Assembly (NCBI RefSeq): GCF_000970455.1
Contig: NZ_LAJG01000048.1
Location: 248,001-312,000, forward strand
Direction: 5' to 3'
DNA from: Devosia soli
Lineage (GTDB): Bacteria; Pseudomonadota; Alphaproteobacteria; Rhizobiales; Devosiaceae
DNA length: 64,000 nucleotides
Below are positions 54,351 through 63,525 of this stretch, in pieces; within the stretch, counting starts at the first letter, position 1; every line of letters starts with the position of its first letter. The position numbers were made by a program, and so were the translations under genes. A model generated the notes under the pieces. The model worked only from the letters and a program-made list of their open reading frames with translations. It did no database searches and was not told the origin of the DNA.

Positions 54351-55934
54351 CTAGAAGCGGACGGCCTTGGCCTGCTTCACCCCTTCAAGCGCGGCAATCT
54401 TGGCCAATTGCTCCTCGGTCAGCGTCCCATCGATGGAAACGAGCGCGATCGCATCGCCGCCGACTTCGGCACGTCCGAGGTTGAAATTGGCAATATTGAT
54501 GCCGAGCGTTCCGAGCAACGTACCGAGGCGACCGATATGGCCCGGCTTGTCCTCATTGGTAACATAGAGCATGGACGGGGTAAGTTCCGCTTCCATGTTG
54601 ATGTCCTTGACCTGAATGACGCGCGGCTTGCCATTGGCAAAGATCGTGCCGGCGACGGCACGGGTCTGCCGTTCGGTCGTGACGGTCAGGCGGATGTAGC
54701 CTTCATAAGCGCCCTGCTGGTCGCGGGTCGTGGTTTCGACCGTGATGCCGCGATCCTTGGCGATCTGGGGCGCCGAGACCATGTTGATGTCACCGAGCGA
54801 CGGCTTCAACACGCCATTGATGGCGGCAGCCACCATCGGCCGTGTGTTTAGCCCGGCAGGCACGCCTTCGAACTCGATCTTGACGCCGGTGATGGCGGTT
54901 TCGGTCAATTGGCCGGCAAAGGAGCCGAGCGCTTCGGCAAGCTTCACCCATGGCGTGATGATCGGAGCTTCCTCTGCAGAAATCGATGGGAAGTTGAGGG
55001 CATTGGTGATCTCGCCGGTCATCAGGTAGGCCGAAATCTGTTCGGCAACTTGCAGCGCCACGTTCTCCTGCGCTTCCGTCGTCGAGGCGCCGAGGTGCGG
55101 CGTGCAGATGACATTGGGCAGTTCGAACAGCGGATTGTTCTCGGCGGGCTCGACAAGGAACACATCGAGCGCCGCGCCAGCGACATGGCCCGACTTCAGC
55201 GCGTTATAAAGCGCGTCCTCATCGATGAGACCGCCGCGGGCGCAATTGATAATGCGCACGCCCTTCTTGGTTTTGGCGAGGGTTTCTGCATTGAGAATAT
55301 TGCGCGTCGCGTCGATCAGCGGGGTATGGAGCGTGATGAAATCGGCACGGGCGAGAAGCTCGTCCAGTTCCACCTTTTCTACACCCATGGTCTGAGCGCG
55401 TTCCGGCGTCAGGAACGGATCGTACGCGATCACCTTCATGCGAAGCCCGATGGCACGATCGGCAACGATAGAACCGATATTGCCCGCGCCGATCAGCCCC
55501 AGCGTCTTGTTGGTGACTTCGACGCCCATGAAGCGGTTCTTTTCCCACTTCGAAGCGCGGGTCGAGGCGTCCGCTTCCGGCAACTGACGGGCGAGCGCAA
55601 ACATCATGGCGATGGCATGCTCAGCTGTCGTGATCGAATTGCCGAAGGGCGTATTCATCACAATGATGCCCTTCTTGGTCGCAGCTGGAATATCCACATT
55701 ATCCACGCCAATACCGGCACGGCCGATGACCTTGAGATTGGTCGCCGCGGCGATGATCTTTTCCGTGACCTTCGAGGCCGAACGAATGGCAAGGCCATCA
55801 TACTGTCCGATAGCTTCAAGGAATTTTTCCTTGTCCTTACCAAGATCGGGCAGGTAGTCCACCTCAACGCCGTTATCCTTGAAAATCTGGACGGCGGTCG
55901 GGCTCAGTTTGTCGGAAACGAGAACTTTTGGCAT
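54351..55934 (-). CDS. serA: D-3-phosphoglycerate dehydrogenase
   Basis: First step of serine synthesis. 527 residues, the long form with an intervening domain and a C-terminal ACT domain (DKPGHIGRLGTLLGTLGINIANFNLGR). NAD site GLIGAGNIGSIVADRAIGL, catalytic INCARGGLIDE (Arg), the Glu region and CTPHLGAST (His). ATG 55934 begins MPKVLVSDKL. Second gene of serC-serA; the 153-bp gap holds a family B repeat. Confidence 0.96.
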   Translation of the reverse strand: MPKVLVSDKLSPTAVQIFKDNGVEVDYLPDLGKDKEKFLEAIGQYDGLAIRSASKVTEKIIAAATNLKVIGRAGIGVDNVDIPAATKKGIIVMNTPFGNSITTAEHAIAMMFALARQLPEADASTRASKWEKNRFMGVEVTNKTLGLIGAGNIGSIVADRAIGLRMKVIAYDPFLTPERAQTMGVEKVELDELLARADFITLHTPLIDATRNILNAETLAKTKKGVRIINCARGGLIDEDALYNALKSGHVAGAALDVFLVEPAENNPLFELPNVICTPHLGASTTEAQENVALQVAEQISAYLMTGEITNALNFPSISAEEAPIITPWVKLAEALGSFAGQLTETAITGVKIEFEGVPAGLNTRPMVAAAINGVLKPSLGDINMVSAPQIAKDRGITVETTTRDQQGAYEGYIRLTVTTERQTRAVAGTIFANGKPRVIQVKDINMEAELTPSMLYVTNEDKPGHIGRLGTLLGTLGINIANFNLGRAEVGGDAIALVSIDGTLTEEQLAKIAALEGVKQAKAVRF

Positions 55935-55998
55935 TTTTGAGCTTCCAATTTGAGTGCGGCAGCAGGTCAATCAGCGCCGCATGAATGAGGCTAGGTAT

Positions 55999-56071
55999 CT
56001 CAGCCACCGTCACCACCCGGCTTGTCCGGGTGGTCCATGGATTGCCCGGACAGGCGGGGCAATGACGGAGA
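55999..56071. repeat. Intergenic repeat, family B, inside serC-serA
   Basis: Hairpin CCACCCGG-CTTGT-CCGGGTGG (56013-56033) and ATTGCCC...GGGCAAT (56041-56063), ending GACGG. It shares modules with 53183-53273. Confidence 0.75.
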
Positions 56072-56087
56072 CTGAAAGTCGGGAACG

Positions 56088-57269
56088 TTAAGCAGCAACC
56101 TTAAGCGCGGCTTTCTCTTGGGCAAAAGCCCAGTCGAGCCAAGGGGTCAGCGCCGCTAGATCGGATGCCTCGACCGTCGAGCCGGCCCAGATACGGAGCC
56201 CTGCCGGAGCGTCCTTATAGGACCCGAAATCATAGCCAACGCCGAGCTTGTCGAGCCGCGCAACGATGGCCTTGGCGAAGGCCGCCTGACTCTCATCGTC
56301 GAGCGCAGTGATATCGGGATCGACAATCGACAGGCACACAGAGGTGTTCGAGCGCTGGTCAGCCTTTTTGGCAAGGAACTCGACCCAATCGGTCTTTGCC
56401 ACCCAATCCGCCAGCACCTTGAAGTTCGCATCGGCACGCGCCTGCATGGCCTTCAACCCGCCAATTCCGAGGCCCCACTGCATGGCATCGATCGCATCTT
56501 CGATACAGATCATCGAGACGGTGTTGATGGTTTCAGCCTTGAAGATGCCTTCGATCAGCTTACCGCCCTTGGTCAGACGGAAAATCTTGGGCAACGGACG
56601 GTCGGGCTTAAAGGTTTCGAGACGCTCGACCGCGCGCGGGCTGAGAATGAGGATTCCGTGCGCAGCTTCACCGCCCAGCGCTTTTTGCCAGGAGAAAGTC
56701 ACCACATCGAGCTTGGCGAAATCAAGCTTCTGCGCAAAGGCCGCCGAAGTCGCGTCGCAAATCGTCAACCCTTCGCGGTCCGCCGGAATCCAGTCTGCGT
56801 TTGGCACGCGTACACCCGAGGTCGTGCCATTCCAGGTAAAGACCACGTCGCGGTTGAAGTCGACCTGCGTCAGGTCGGGCAGTTCGCCATAGGGCGCTTC
56901 AAGCACGCGGCAATCGGCAAGCTTCAATTGCTTCTGCACGTCCGTCACCCAACCGGCGCCGAACGATTCCCAGGCCAGCATGTCGACGCCACGAGCGCCC
57001 AACGCGCTCCAGAGGAACATCTCAACGGCGCCGGTATCGGACGCCGGCACGATGCCGATGCGATAATCGCTGGGGACTTCGAGAAGCTCGCGCGTCAGGT
57101 CGATCGCCTGCTGGATGCGCGCCTTCGCGATCTTGGCGCGATGCGAGCGGCCAGTCAGCGCGCCAGCCAGCGCTTCAACCGTCCAACCTGGACGCTTGGC
57201 ACACGGACCCGACGAAAAATTTGGATTAGCCGGTTTGACCGACGGTGCGGTTTGGGGCGTTTCAGCCAT
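56088..57269 (-). CDS. serC: Phosphoserine aminotransferase
   Basis: PLP enzyme converting 3-phosphohydroxypyruvate to phosphoserine. 393 residues, the alphaproteobacterial form. [12 protein letters not shown] at the start, PLP lysine in [15 protein letters not shown], plus the [10 protein letters not shown] and DATSAAF motifs. ATG 57269 is chosen since GGGAGG is 10 bases upstream within the leader hairpin; the ORF extension to 57419 is leader RNA. First gene of serC-serA. Confidence 0.95.
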   Translation of the reverse strand: MAETPQTAPSVKPANPNFSSGPCAKRPGWTVEALAGALTGRSHRAKIAKARIQQAIDLTRELLEVPSDYRIGIVPASDTGAVEMFLWSALGARGVDMLAWESFGAGWVTDVQKQLKLADCRVLEAPYGELPDLTQVDFNRDVVFTWNGTTSGVRVPNADWIPADREGLTICDATSAAFAQKLDFAKLDVVTFSWQKALGGEAAHGILILSPRAVERLETFKPDRPLPKIFRLTKGGKLIEGIFKAETINTVSMICIEDAIDAMQWGLGIGGLKAMQARADANFKVLADWVAKTDWVEFLAKKADQRSNTSVCLSIVDPDITALDDESQAAFAKAIVARLDKLGVGYDFGSYKDAPAGLRIWAGSTVEASDLAALTPWLDWAFAQEKAALKVAA

Positions 57270-57274
57270 CTCAA

Positions 57275-57345
57275 GCGGCCCTCCCAGGCCTATGCGCTCT
57301 GCGTTAGGGCAGAGTGTCCTGAGAACCGGGATACTCCTCGGCCAA
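57275..57345 (-). ncRNA. serC leader RNA motif (probable)
   Basis: On the minus strand a perfect hairpin CTCTGC-CCTAAC-GCAGAG (57314-57297) is followed by GGCCT-GGGA-GGGCC (57290-57277), whose loop region holds the Shine-Dalgarno of serC. Position before serC-serA and the alphaproteobacterial host fit the serC motif known from comparative genomics. I assign it from context and structure, not from an alignment. Confidence 0.65.
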
Positions 57346-57390
57346 AGCCGCGTCAAACGGAATCGGCAAATGCACTGCGCAGCTGAAATG

Positions 57391-57416
57391 CAAAGGGCGC
57401 CACTGATGGCGCCCCT
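57391..57416 (-). terminator. Terminator after the family 43 glycosidase gene
   Basis: On the minus strand GGGCGCCA-TCAG-TGGCGCCC (57414-57395) followed by TTTGCATTT, directly after the stop codon. Confidence 0.8.
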
Positions 57417-57422
57417 CAATTC

Positions 57423-59408
57423 TCAACTCGGAATAAAGCGGAACCGCGTTCCGTCAAGACCATCCGGCCTCGGCCCGGGGCTGTCGGCTCGGACCTTGCC
57501 ATCGTCCTGCACGCGCAAGAACCTGTTGGTCGCGAGTGACATCAGGACCACGTCGCCGGTTGGCGTTTCCATCCACTGGAAGTGACTGGCCTGGCCCTTC
57601 GCTCCCCCGACGGTGACATAGCCTCCGGCAGTGACAGAAAACGGCGCTTCTCCCGCCTTCAACATAACGCGTCCAAGCCCAACACCTTCCACAGACAACG
57701 TCATAGGAACGCCAGCGCGGACGGTGCCAACCTCAACCGTAAGACCAAAGCCTGACCTGCCTGCCACTTCAAGCTGCCCAACTTGTCCAGCGGGAATGGG
57801 ATGCATCAGACCCTTTGGATGTGGTTCGTCTACCGTGATGCCATCAAAGTCTGCATGGCCACCGTTTTCGCCGCGTTCGTTGTAAGCAAAGAGCGCATAG
57901 CGAATGCCCTGGAACGTCTTGAGCTGGAAGAGCATGATCATGACGTCGCCGAGGGGCTCGAAATGCTGGCCGTCCGTCGAGAAACTGAAATGCGTTTCCT
58001 CGGAAAGAAAATCGCATTGAGCACGCAGCCAGATGCGTGGCGCCGCAATCGGCATACTGAGCTTCTGCCCGGTTTGAAAATCAAAGCTCGCGACGGAAAA
58101 CCCGCTTTCACTGCGTTCGATACCAATCCACCGCCAGGGCATACCGAGCAAGGCCAACCCGGCAACATCGCCGACCGCAAGACCAGTCCCGTCAAGAACG
58201 GCTGTCGCGGTTGAAATAGGACCGATGGCGCGCTGCGTCAGCGAATTCTTGGCCCACCAGAAACTTTCGGCGGGCATGGTATGAAGTCTAAGAAAGCCCT
58301 GCCGTTCGCTTAGCGACCATTTGCCGGCAACCGGCACATGGTTCCACTGCCAAAGCGGATTGAGCTCGGTTTGATCGAACGAGTCGCTGCGCTGCGGCCA
58401 TGGAACAGCGATGTCTGATGGCGTTTCAACCGCTGGCTTGATCCAGGTCCGGGGGGTGCGTCCGAGATTTCCAGGCAGGCCGAAATAGGGCCAGCCCTTA
58501 TGCCAAGTGATGGGGGAAAGCGCCGTCAATCGTCCCAGGGAATTATAGTCCATCATCGACCAGCCCCACCATTCGCCCGCCGGCGTGTCGACGATGCCGC
58601 CCTGGTGCAGGTTGAGCCGACCATTGGAAGCGGGGTTCGGAGGAAAGATCTCGAATGGAGGGTCGAGCGTGAACGGAATGCCCGCACCCTTGATCTTGTA
58701 GCCTTCCATCAGGCCAAAATCTTCATCGACGGAGATCGCCGGATTGATCTCCCAGGGCCCGTCGATGCTCTCGGCGCGTGCGCAGGGCATGCGCATCTGT
58801 CCGACAAACCAGGCGCTGGTGATCAGATACTTGCCGTCGACCTTATAAAAATGCGCACCTTCACCCATCAGGCTATCTGCACCTGTCAAATCGCGCTCCG
58901 TGCCGGGGATAATCCGGTGAAGCGTCTCGTCGAGTTCGGCTATCTTGAGGTTGCGGTATCCCCAAACGACGTAGGCACGTCCATCATCGTCAAAGAACAC
59001 GCCAAGGTCGTGATAATTGTATTCAGCCTCGGTATGGACCCATGGCCCGCGCGGATCCGTGGCCGTAAAAATCTGCGTCTTCTGACCATTGACGTTGGAG
59101 AAGATATAAAACGTCCCGTTGCGATAGCGAATGCACGGCGCCCAGATGCCCTGCCCATAGATTTCCCCGCCTTCGAGGCGATAGGACGGGCCAAGATCGA
59201 GCGCGTCGAGGGCATATCCAAGCAGGGTCCAGTTCACGAGGTCGGTCGAATGCAGCACGGGCAACGCCGGCATCGTGTGCATCGTGGTGCCGGTCATGTA
59301 AAAATCATTGCCGACCCTGATGATGTCGGGATCAGAAAATTCCTCGTAGAACAATGGGTTGGCGTAGGTCCCGTCCCCATTGTCCGCAGTCCACGTCCCT
59401 AAAGACAA
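57423..59408 (-). CDS. Glycoside hydrolase family 43 protein
   Basis: A 661-residue enzyme acting on arabinose- or xylose-containing glycans by family membership. The five-bladed propeller (about 1-340) has YANPLFYEEFSDPDIIRVGNDFYMTG with the base Asp, GQGIWAPCIRYRNG, GEGAHFYKVDGKY with the acid Glu, and an HQGG motif near NLHQGGIVDTPAGEWWGWSM. A C-terminal beta-sandwich and a further beta domain with RFLRVQDDGKVR follow. No signal peptide, so cytoplasmic. ATG 59408. Confidence 0.9.
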   Translation of the reverse strand: MSLGTWTADNGDGTYANPLFYEEFSDPDIIRVGNDFYMTGTTMHTMPALPVLHSTDLVNWTLLGYALDALDLGPSYRLEGGEIYGQGIWAPCIRYRNGTFYIFSNVNGQKTQIFTATDPRGPWVHTEAEYNYHDLGVFFDDDGRAYVVWGYRNLKIAELDETLHRIIPGTERDLTGADSLMGEGAHFYKVDGKYLITSAWFVGQMRMPCARAESIDGPWEINPAISVDEDFGLMEGYKIKGAGIPFTLDPPFEIFPPNPASNGRLNLHQGGIVDTPAGEWWGWSMMDYNSLGRLTALSPITWHKGWPYFGLPGNLGRTPRTWIKPAVETPSDIAVPWPQRSDSFDQTELNPLWQWNHVPVAGKWSLSERQGFLRLHTMPAESFWWAKNSLTQRAIGPISTATAVLDGTGLAVGDVAGLALLGMPWRWIGIERSESGFSVASFDFQTGQKLSMPIAAPRIWLRAQCDFLSEETHFSFSTDGQHFEPLGDVMIMLFQLKTFQGIRYALFAYNERGENGGHADFDGITVDEPHPKGLMHPIPAGQVGQLEVAGRSGFGLTVEVGTVRAGVPMTLSVEGVGLGRVMLKAGEAPFSVTAGGYVTVGGAKGQASHFQWMETPTGDVVLMSLATNRFLRVQDDGKVRADSPGPRPDGLDGTRFRFIPS

Positions 59409-59642
59409 ATCAATCCTCCCCCGCGATACGTTTCCTCGCGGATCACAATATCTGCATTTTCGATATAGATCAAAATTTCGGATTCTGTTTTTCAGATGCT
59501 TTGCGGCACACCGCCATGTGATCTGCCGGCATGCAACGAGCTGTCGGACCCCGGCTTTCTGTTATCAGGCAATCCTGCCCGACAACCGACGAACGCACTG
59601 CTTGCGACGTGCGTTTGCGCCTCAGCCGACAGAGGAGCCCCG

Positions 59643-60872
59643 ATGCGCCCCCTTCAGACACTGCTTGCCAGCACGGCTCTTTGCGCCGCCTTCCTGCCAG
59701 CCCTCGCCTTGGCGCAGGAAAACACCCCCGTTGAAACCAAAGCGCCGAACGCGCCCAGTCAGCAGCCAGCTTTTGATGGGCAGACGCGCGCCCCCCAGCC
59801 GGCCGAAACACCCGAGATTGAGACGACCGTCATCGCGGCCGATCTGCCCCAGCTTTGGGCAATGGAATTTCTGCCCGATGGTCGCATGCTGGTAACCACA
59901 AAGGCTGGAGCGATGCATATCGTTACGCCCGAGGGCGAAGTGGGCGAGGCCATTTCCGGCGTTCCCGCGGTCGATACGCGCGGCCAGGGTGGTCTCCTCG
60001 ATGTTGCTCTGGCACCCGATTATGAAAACTCAGGCAAGATTTTCTTCTCCTTTGCCGAGCCGCGCGAAGGCGGAAACGGAACCAGCGTCGCTTCCGCCGT
60101 CCTGACGCCCAATGACCAGAACAGCGGCGCTCTTTCGGATGTCAGCGTCATCTTCCAGCAGATGCCGACTTATGACGGCAACAAGCACTTTGGCTCGCGC
60201 CTCGTCTTCGCGCCTGATGGCGCCTTGTTCGTGACGGTCGGCGAACGCTCGGATGTCGAAACCCGCAATCAAGCACAGGACGTTTCGAGCGGCCTCGGCA
60301 AGGTCTTCCGCATCGATGTCAATGGCGATGCCCTGCCCGACAATCCGTTCGTTTCGACCGCGGACGCCCTGCCCGAAATCTGGAGCTTTGGCCACCGCAA
60401 CATGCAGTCGGCAGCGCTCGATGGCGACGGCCGGCTGTGGACTGTCGAACACGGCCCCAAAGGGGGCGACGAACTCAACCGTCCCGAACCCGGCGTCAAT
60501 TATGGCTGGCCGGAAGTGACCTACGGGATCGACTACAGCGGCGCGCCAATCGGCGATGGCATCACCGCAATGGAAGGCACCACCCAACCGGTCTACTATT
60601 GGGATCCGGTGATCGCCCCCTCTGGAATGGCCTTTTACGAAGGCGACGAATTCCCCGAATGGCAGGGCGCCTTCCTGATCGGCGGTCTCGTGTCCCAGGG
60701 CGTTGTCGTCGTCCATCTTGATGGCAATAGCGTTGCCTTCGAAGAGCGGGTGCCACTGCAAGCGCGCATTCGAGACGTCAAGGTCGGGCCGGATGATGCG
60801 GTTTATGCAGTGACCGAGAATCCAAACGGTGGAACTTCGAGTATCATCCGCCTCAGTAAGGCGGACGCATGA
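59643..60872 (+). CDS. PQQ-dependent aldose sugar dehydrogenase
   Basis: Periplasmic sugar oxidase of 409 residues. Signal peptide with STALCAAFLPALALAQ, then a six-bladed propeller: LPQLWAMEFLPDGRMLVTTK, GGLLDVALAPDY, FGHRNMQSAALDGDGRLWTVEHGPKGGDELN, GVNYGWPEVTYG and YYWDPVIAPSGMAFY. These match the YliI/soluble glucose dehydrogenase family that uses PQQ and calcium. ATG 59643 has GAGGAG upstream; the ORF start at 59496 is not supported. PQQ synthesis genes are not in the window. Confidence 0.93.
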   Translation: MRPLQTLLASTALCAAFLPALALAQENTPVETKAPNAPSQQPAFDGQTRAPQPAETPEIETTVIAADLPQLWAMEFLPDGRMLVTTKAGAMHIVTPEGEVGEAISGVPAVDTRGQGGLLDVALAPDYENSGKIFFSFAEPREGGNGTSVASAVLTPNDQNSGALSDVSVIFQQMPTYDGNKHFGSRLVFAPDGALFVTVGERSDVETRNQAQDVSSGLGKVFRIDVNGDALPDNPFVSTADALPEIWSFGHRNMQSAALDGDGRLWTVEHGPKGGDELNRPEPGVNYGWPEVTYGIDYSGAPIGDGITAMEGTTQPVYYWDPVIAPSGMAFYEGDEFPEWQGAFLIGGLVSQGVVVVHLDGNSVAFEERVPLQARIRDVKVGPDDAVYAVTENPNGGTSSIIRLSKADA

Positions 60873-60875
60873 TTC

Positions 60876-60906
60876 AAAAAAAGCCGGCGGTCCACCCGCC
60901 GGCTTC
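60876..60906. terminator. Terminator between the sugar dehydrogenase and phosphotriesterase-family genes
   Basis: GCCGGCGG-TCCAC-CCGCCGGC (60883-60903) preceded by A7, which gives a T-tail for the minus-strand gene ending at 60916. Confidence 0.85.
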
Positions 60907-60915
60907 GTTCCTTCA

Positions 60916-61842
60916 TCAAATAGCAACAGCCCGTGAAAACGCCTTGAACGGGTTGTGTCGCGTCAGCATCGCGATATCGCTTTCGCTGACACCTGCCGCC
61001 GAGAGCCTCGGCAGAACTTCGGTGTTGACGACGGTATAGGGTTTGGGCTGGCCGCCCTTGGGCAAAGCGGGATCGAACCAGCCGCGGTCGTGGCTGATCA
61101 GCAATTGCGGTCCAAGTCCGGCATCAAGCGCCCGCAGGATCAGATCGACACTCTCCTCTACCGGCACGGCGCCGATATTGTCGTATTCGATCCAGGCGCC
61201 TCGCTCGGCAACGGCGCGGTGAAGTCCGAAATCCGGTTCGGCTTGCGTATGGATGGACACGAAGCGGCTCGCTGAACCGCCCTCGGATTCGATCATGTCT
61301 AGTTGGTCCATCACGACGCGACCGCGAATGGTGTGGCTACCGATGAGTGCATCGGTTGCAATGGCGGCCCGCGTCGCGGCGCGGAGAATGCGCTCTTCAA
61401 GCCTCGTCATGCCATCGTCACCGGCGCTGAGCTTTATCCAGCCAGCCTTGAAGCCCGTTACCTCGATCTCGTCCCGTAGTTCACCGAGCATCCATTCCTC
61501 AAGCGCCTTTTCGCTAGCTCTCGCGACCCATTCCGGAATCCATGGCTCGCGATAATTGCCCGTCGGCACGACGATGGGGAAATTGGTGGCGCGGCTGACG
61601 GCAAGGTCGAAATCGGCCCGACGCCCGACACCGCCGGTTGAGCATTCGACAAGCGCTGTCACCCCGAGGGCCTTGATCGCTTCGATCTGGGGGACCATCA
61701 GCGCCAGAACATCTTCCACATCGGCCTCCGCATAGCTCGGTTGGTCCGGCGTTCGCAGATCAACGAACACATGTTCGTGCGGCAGGATCATACCCAATTG
61801 ATCAGCCGACAACGCACCAAGCGTAGTAAATAGACGCCGCAT
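60916..61842 (-). CDS. Phosphotriesterase family metallohydrolase
   Basis: A 308-residue amidohydrolase-superfamily enzyme. Metal-binding HxH is in ILPHEHVFVDLR (H22, H24); further ligands are likely in IGSHTIRG, SIHTQAEPDF and LISHDRGW. Family members hydrolyse lactones or phosphotriesters. Next to sugar genes a sugar lactonase role is possible, for example on the product of the neighbouring PQQ dehydrogenase, but this is inference. It lies convergent with that gene. Confidence 0.88.
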   Translation of the reverse strand: MRRLFTTLGALSADQLGMILPHEHVFVDLRTPDQPSYAEADVEDVLALMVPQIEAIKALGVTALVECSTGGVGRRADFDLAVSRATNFPIVVPTGNYREPWIPEWVARASEKALEEWMLGELRDEIEVTGFKAGWIKLSAGDDGMTRLEERILRAATRAAIATDALIGSHTIRGRVVMDQLDMIESEGGSASRFVSIHTQAEPDFGLHRAVAERGAWIEYDNIGAVPVEESVDLILRALDAGLGPQLLISHDRGWFDPALPKGGQPKPYTVVNTEVLPRLSAAGVSESDIAMLTRHNPFKAFSRAVAI

Positions 61843-62041
61843 TCAGTCCTCCGGATGACCCGAGCTTTTCCAGGGATGCCTGGTTGATCGGGATCGATAT
61901 GCTTGCCGTTAGGGTAGCGCATCCCGGGCGGGGCTCAAGGCCATAATCCGATCGCCTGAGCGCCCACAGAAATCCTGCGTCGGCGGTTTGCCCCAGATCA
62001 CGGACCATAGTAGGCATGACCGCGACAAGCGGGAGATGTCG

Positions 62042-63379
62042 ATGGATTGGGACAAGCTATTGTCGAGCGAGAGGCTGGGCGACAAGAATTACCAGCCCGG
62101 GTTCAGACGCTCGATCTTCGTCCAGGATCACGACCGGATCGTATTCTCCGCGCCCTTTCGGCGTCTCGCCAACAAGACTCAGGTCCAGCCGCTCTATGAG
62201 CATGACCATGTGCATCATCGGCTGATCCATTCCATTGAGGTCGGCAGCGTGGGACGCTCGCTTGCCATGAAAATCGGCCATTGGCTCGAAGAACAACAGC
62301 ATATCGCGCCAGAGGATGTCAGCAGCCTTGCCAATATCGTGCAGGCGGCGAGCGTGGCGCACGATATCGGCAATCCGCCTTTTGGCCATTCGGGCGAAGA
62401 AGCCATGGGGTCGTGGTTTGCAGAACACTTTGAAAAGACCAACGGGTACTTGGCTGATCTGGACCCGGCGCTTCGCAGCGAGTTCACGCGCTTTGAGGGC
62501 AATGCTCAAGGTTTTCGCATCGTCACCCGGCTCGAAATGTACCGCAACATGGGCGGCATGCGCCTCTCCAAAGCAACGCTTGGAGCCTTCACGAAATACC
62601 CGGTAACGGCGCACGCGCTCGACCAAATCCGGCCAAAAGCAGCCTATGTCGGCCTCAAGAAATTCGGGGTCTTCAGCGCCGAGCTTTCCCTTTTCGAGGA
62701 GGTCGCCAATTCGCTTGGCCTCGTCAGTGAAGGATCGGGCTCAGAACGGTGGTGGCGTCGGCATCCTCTGGTCTTCGTGGTCGAGGCGGCAGACGACATC
62801 TGCTACAATATTGTCGACCTCGAAGATGCCTTCACGACGGGCGAACTGCCCTTCGACACGGTCAGGAAACTGCTCCACGAAGTTGCCGGCAAGCCCAATC
62901 GCGACGTTACTGGCTACAGCCAGGCCGAACACATCGCCCTGCTTCGCGCCCTCGGTATCGGAAAGGCGATCGATAGTTGCGTTACAGCGTTCATCGACAA
63001 CTACGACGCCATCATGGCGGGGACCTTCTCCCAATCGCTGACTGAAGCAGGCCCCTTGGCACCGCTGTTTCAAAAAATCCGCAAGCTATCGCGCGATCAG
63101 ATCTTCACCGCCCGTCGCAAGACTGAACTCGAGCTTTCCGGACGCCGCACGATTGGGAATGTCATGTCGGGCATCTTGCCAGTCTACGAAGACCTGGCGC
63201 GGGTCAAATGGGACGCTAACAAACTCAGCGACCACAGCCGCCAACTCCAGCGCGCGCTGGATCTCGATCTGCGGGAGATAACGAGCCCGTCGCAGGCGCT
63301 GCATGCTCTTGCTGATTTCACCTCGGGCATGACGGACCGCTATGCGCTTCGCATCTCGCGAATGCTCTCCGGAACCTGA
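62042..63379 (+). CDS. dgt: Deoxyguanosinetriphosphate triphosphohydrolase (dGTPase)
   Basis: Splits dGTP (or other dNTPs) to nucleoside and triphosphate. 445 residues. HD-domain signature: FRRLANKTQV, HHRLIHSIEVG, the metal HD pair at 107-108 in SVAHDIGNPPFGHSGE, and AADDICYNIVDLEDA. ATG 62042 has GGGAG six bases upstream; ATG 62036 is too close to that site. No operon partner. Confidence 0.94.
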   Translation: MDWDKLLSSERLGDKNYQPGFRRSIFVQDHDRIVFSAPFRRLANKTQVQPLYEHDHVHHRLIHSIEVGSVGRSLAMKIGHWLEEQQHIAPEDVSSLANIVQAASVAHDIGNPPFGHSGEEAMGSWFAEHFEKTNGYLADLDPALRSEFTRFEGNAQGFRIVTRLEMYRNMGGMRLSKATLGAFTKYPVTAHALDQIRPKAAYVGLKKFGVFSAELSLFEEVANSLGLVSEGSGSERWWRRHPLVFVVEAADDICYNIVDLEDAFTTGELPFDTVRKLLHEVAGKPNRDVTGYSQAEHIALLRALGIGKAIDSCVTAFIDNYDAIMAGTFSQSLTEAGPLAPLFQKIRKLSRDQIFTARRKTELELSGRRTIGNVMSGILPVYEDLARVKWDANKLSDHSRQLQRALDLDLREITSPSQALHALADFTSGMTDRYALRISRMLSGT

Positions 63380-63525
63380 AACATCCATTTCCGACGATCT
63401 TGCCGCAGCAGCTTTCTGTCCCGCCCGTCGTTGTTGAGTGAGACGCTGGGTCACCATTGCGCGTTGTGAACCGCCGCATTAGCGTCTTTCGGAATTGCCC
63501 TGCACGGGGCCCAGAGTAAAGCGTC

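Noticed and set aside
54909..55940. 343-residue plus-strand ORF opposite serA
   Set aside because: Shadow of serA; no motifs.
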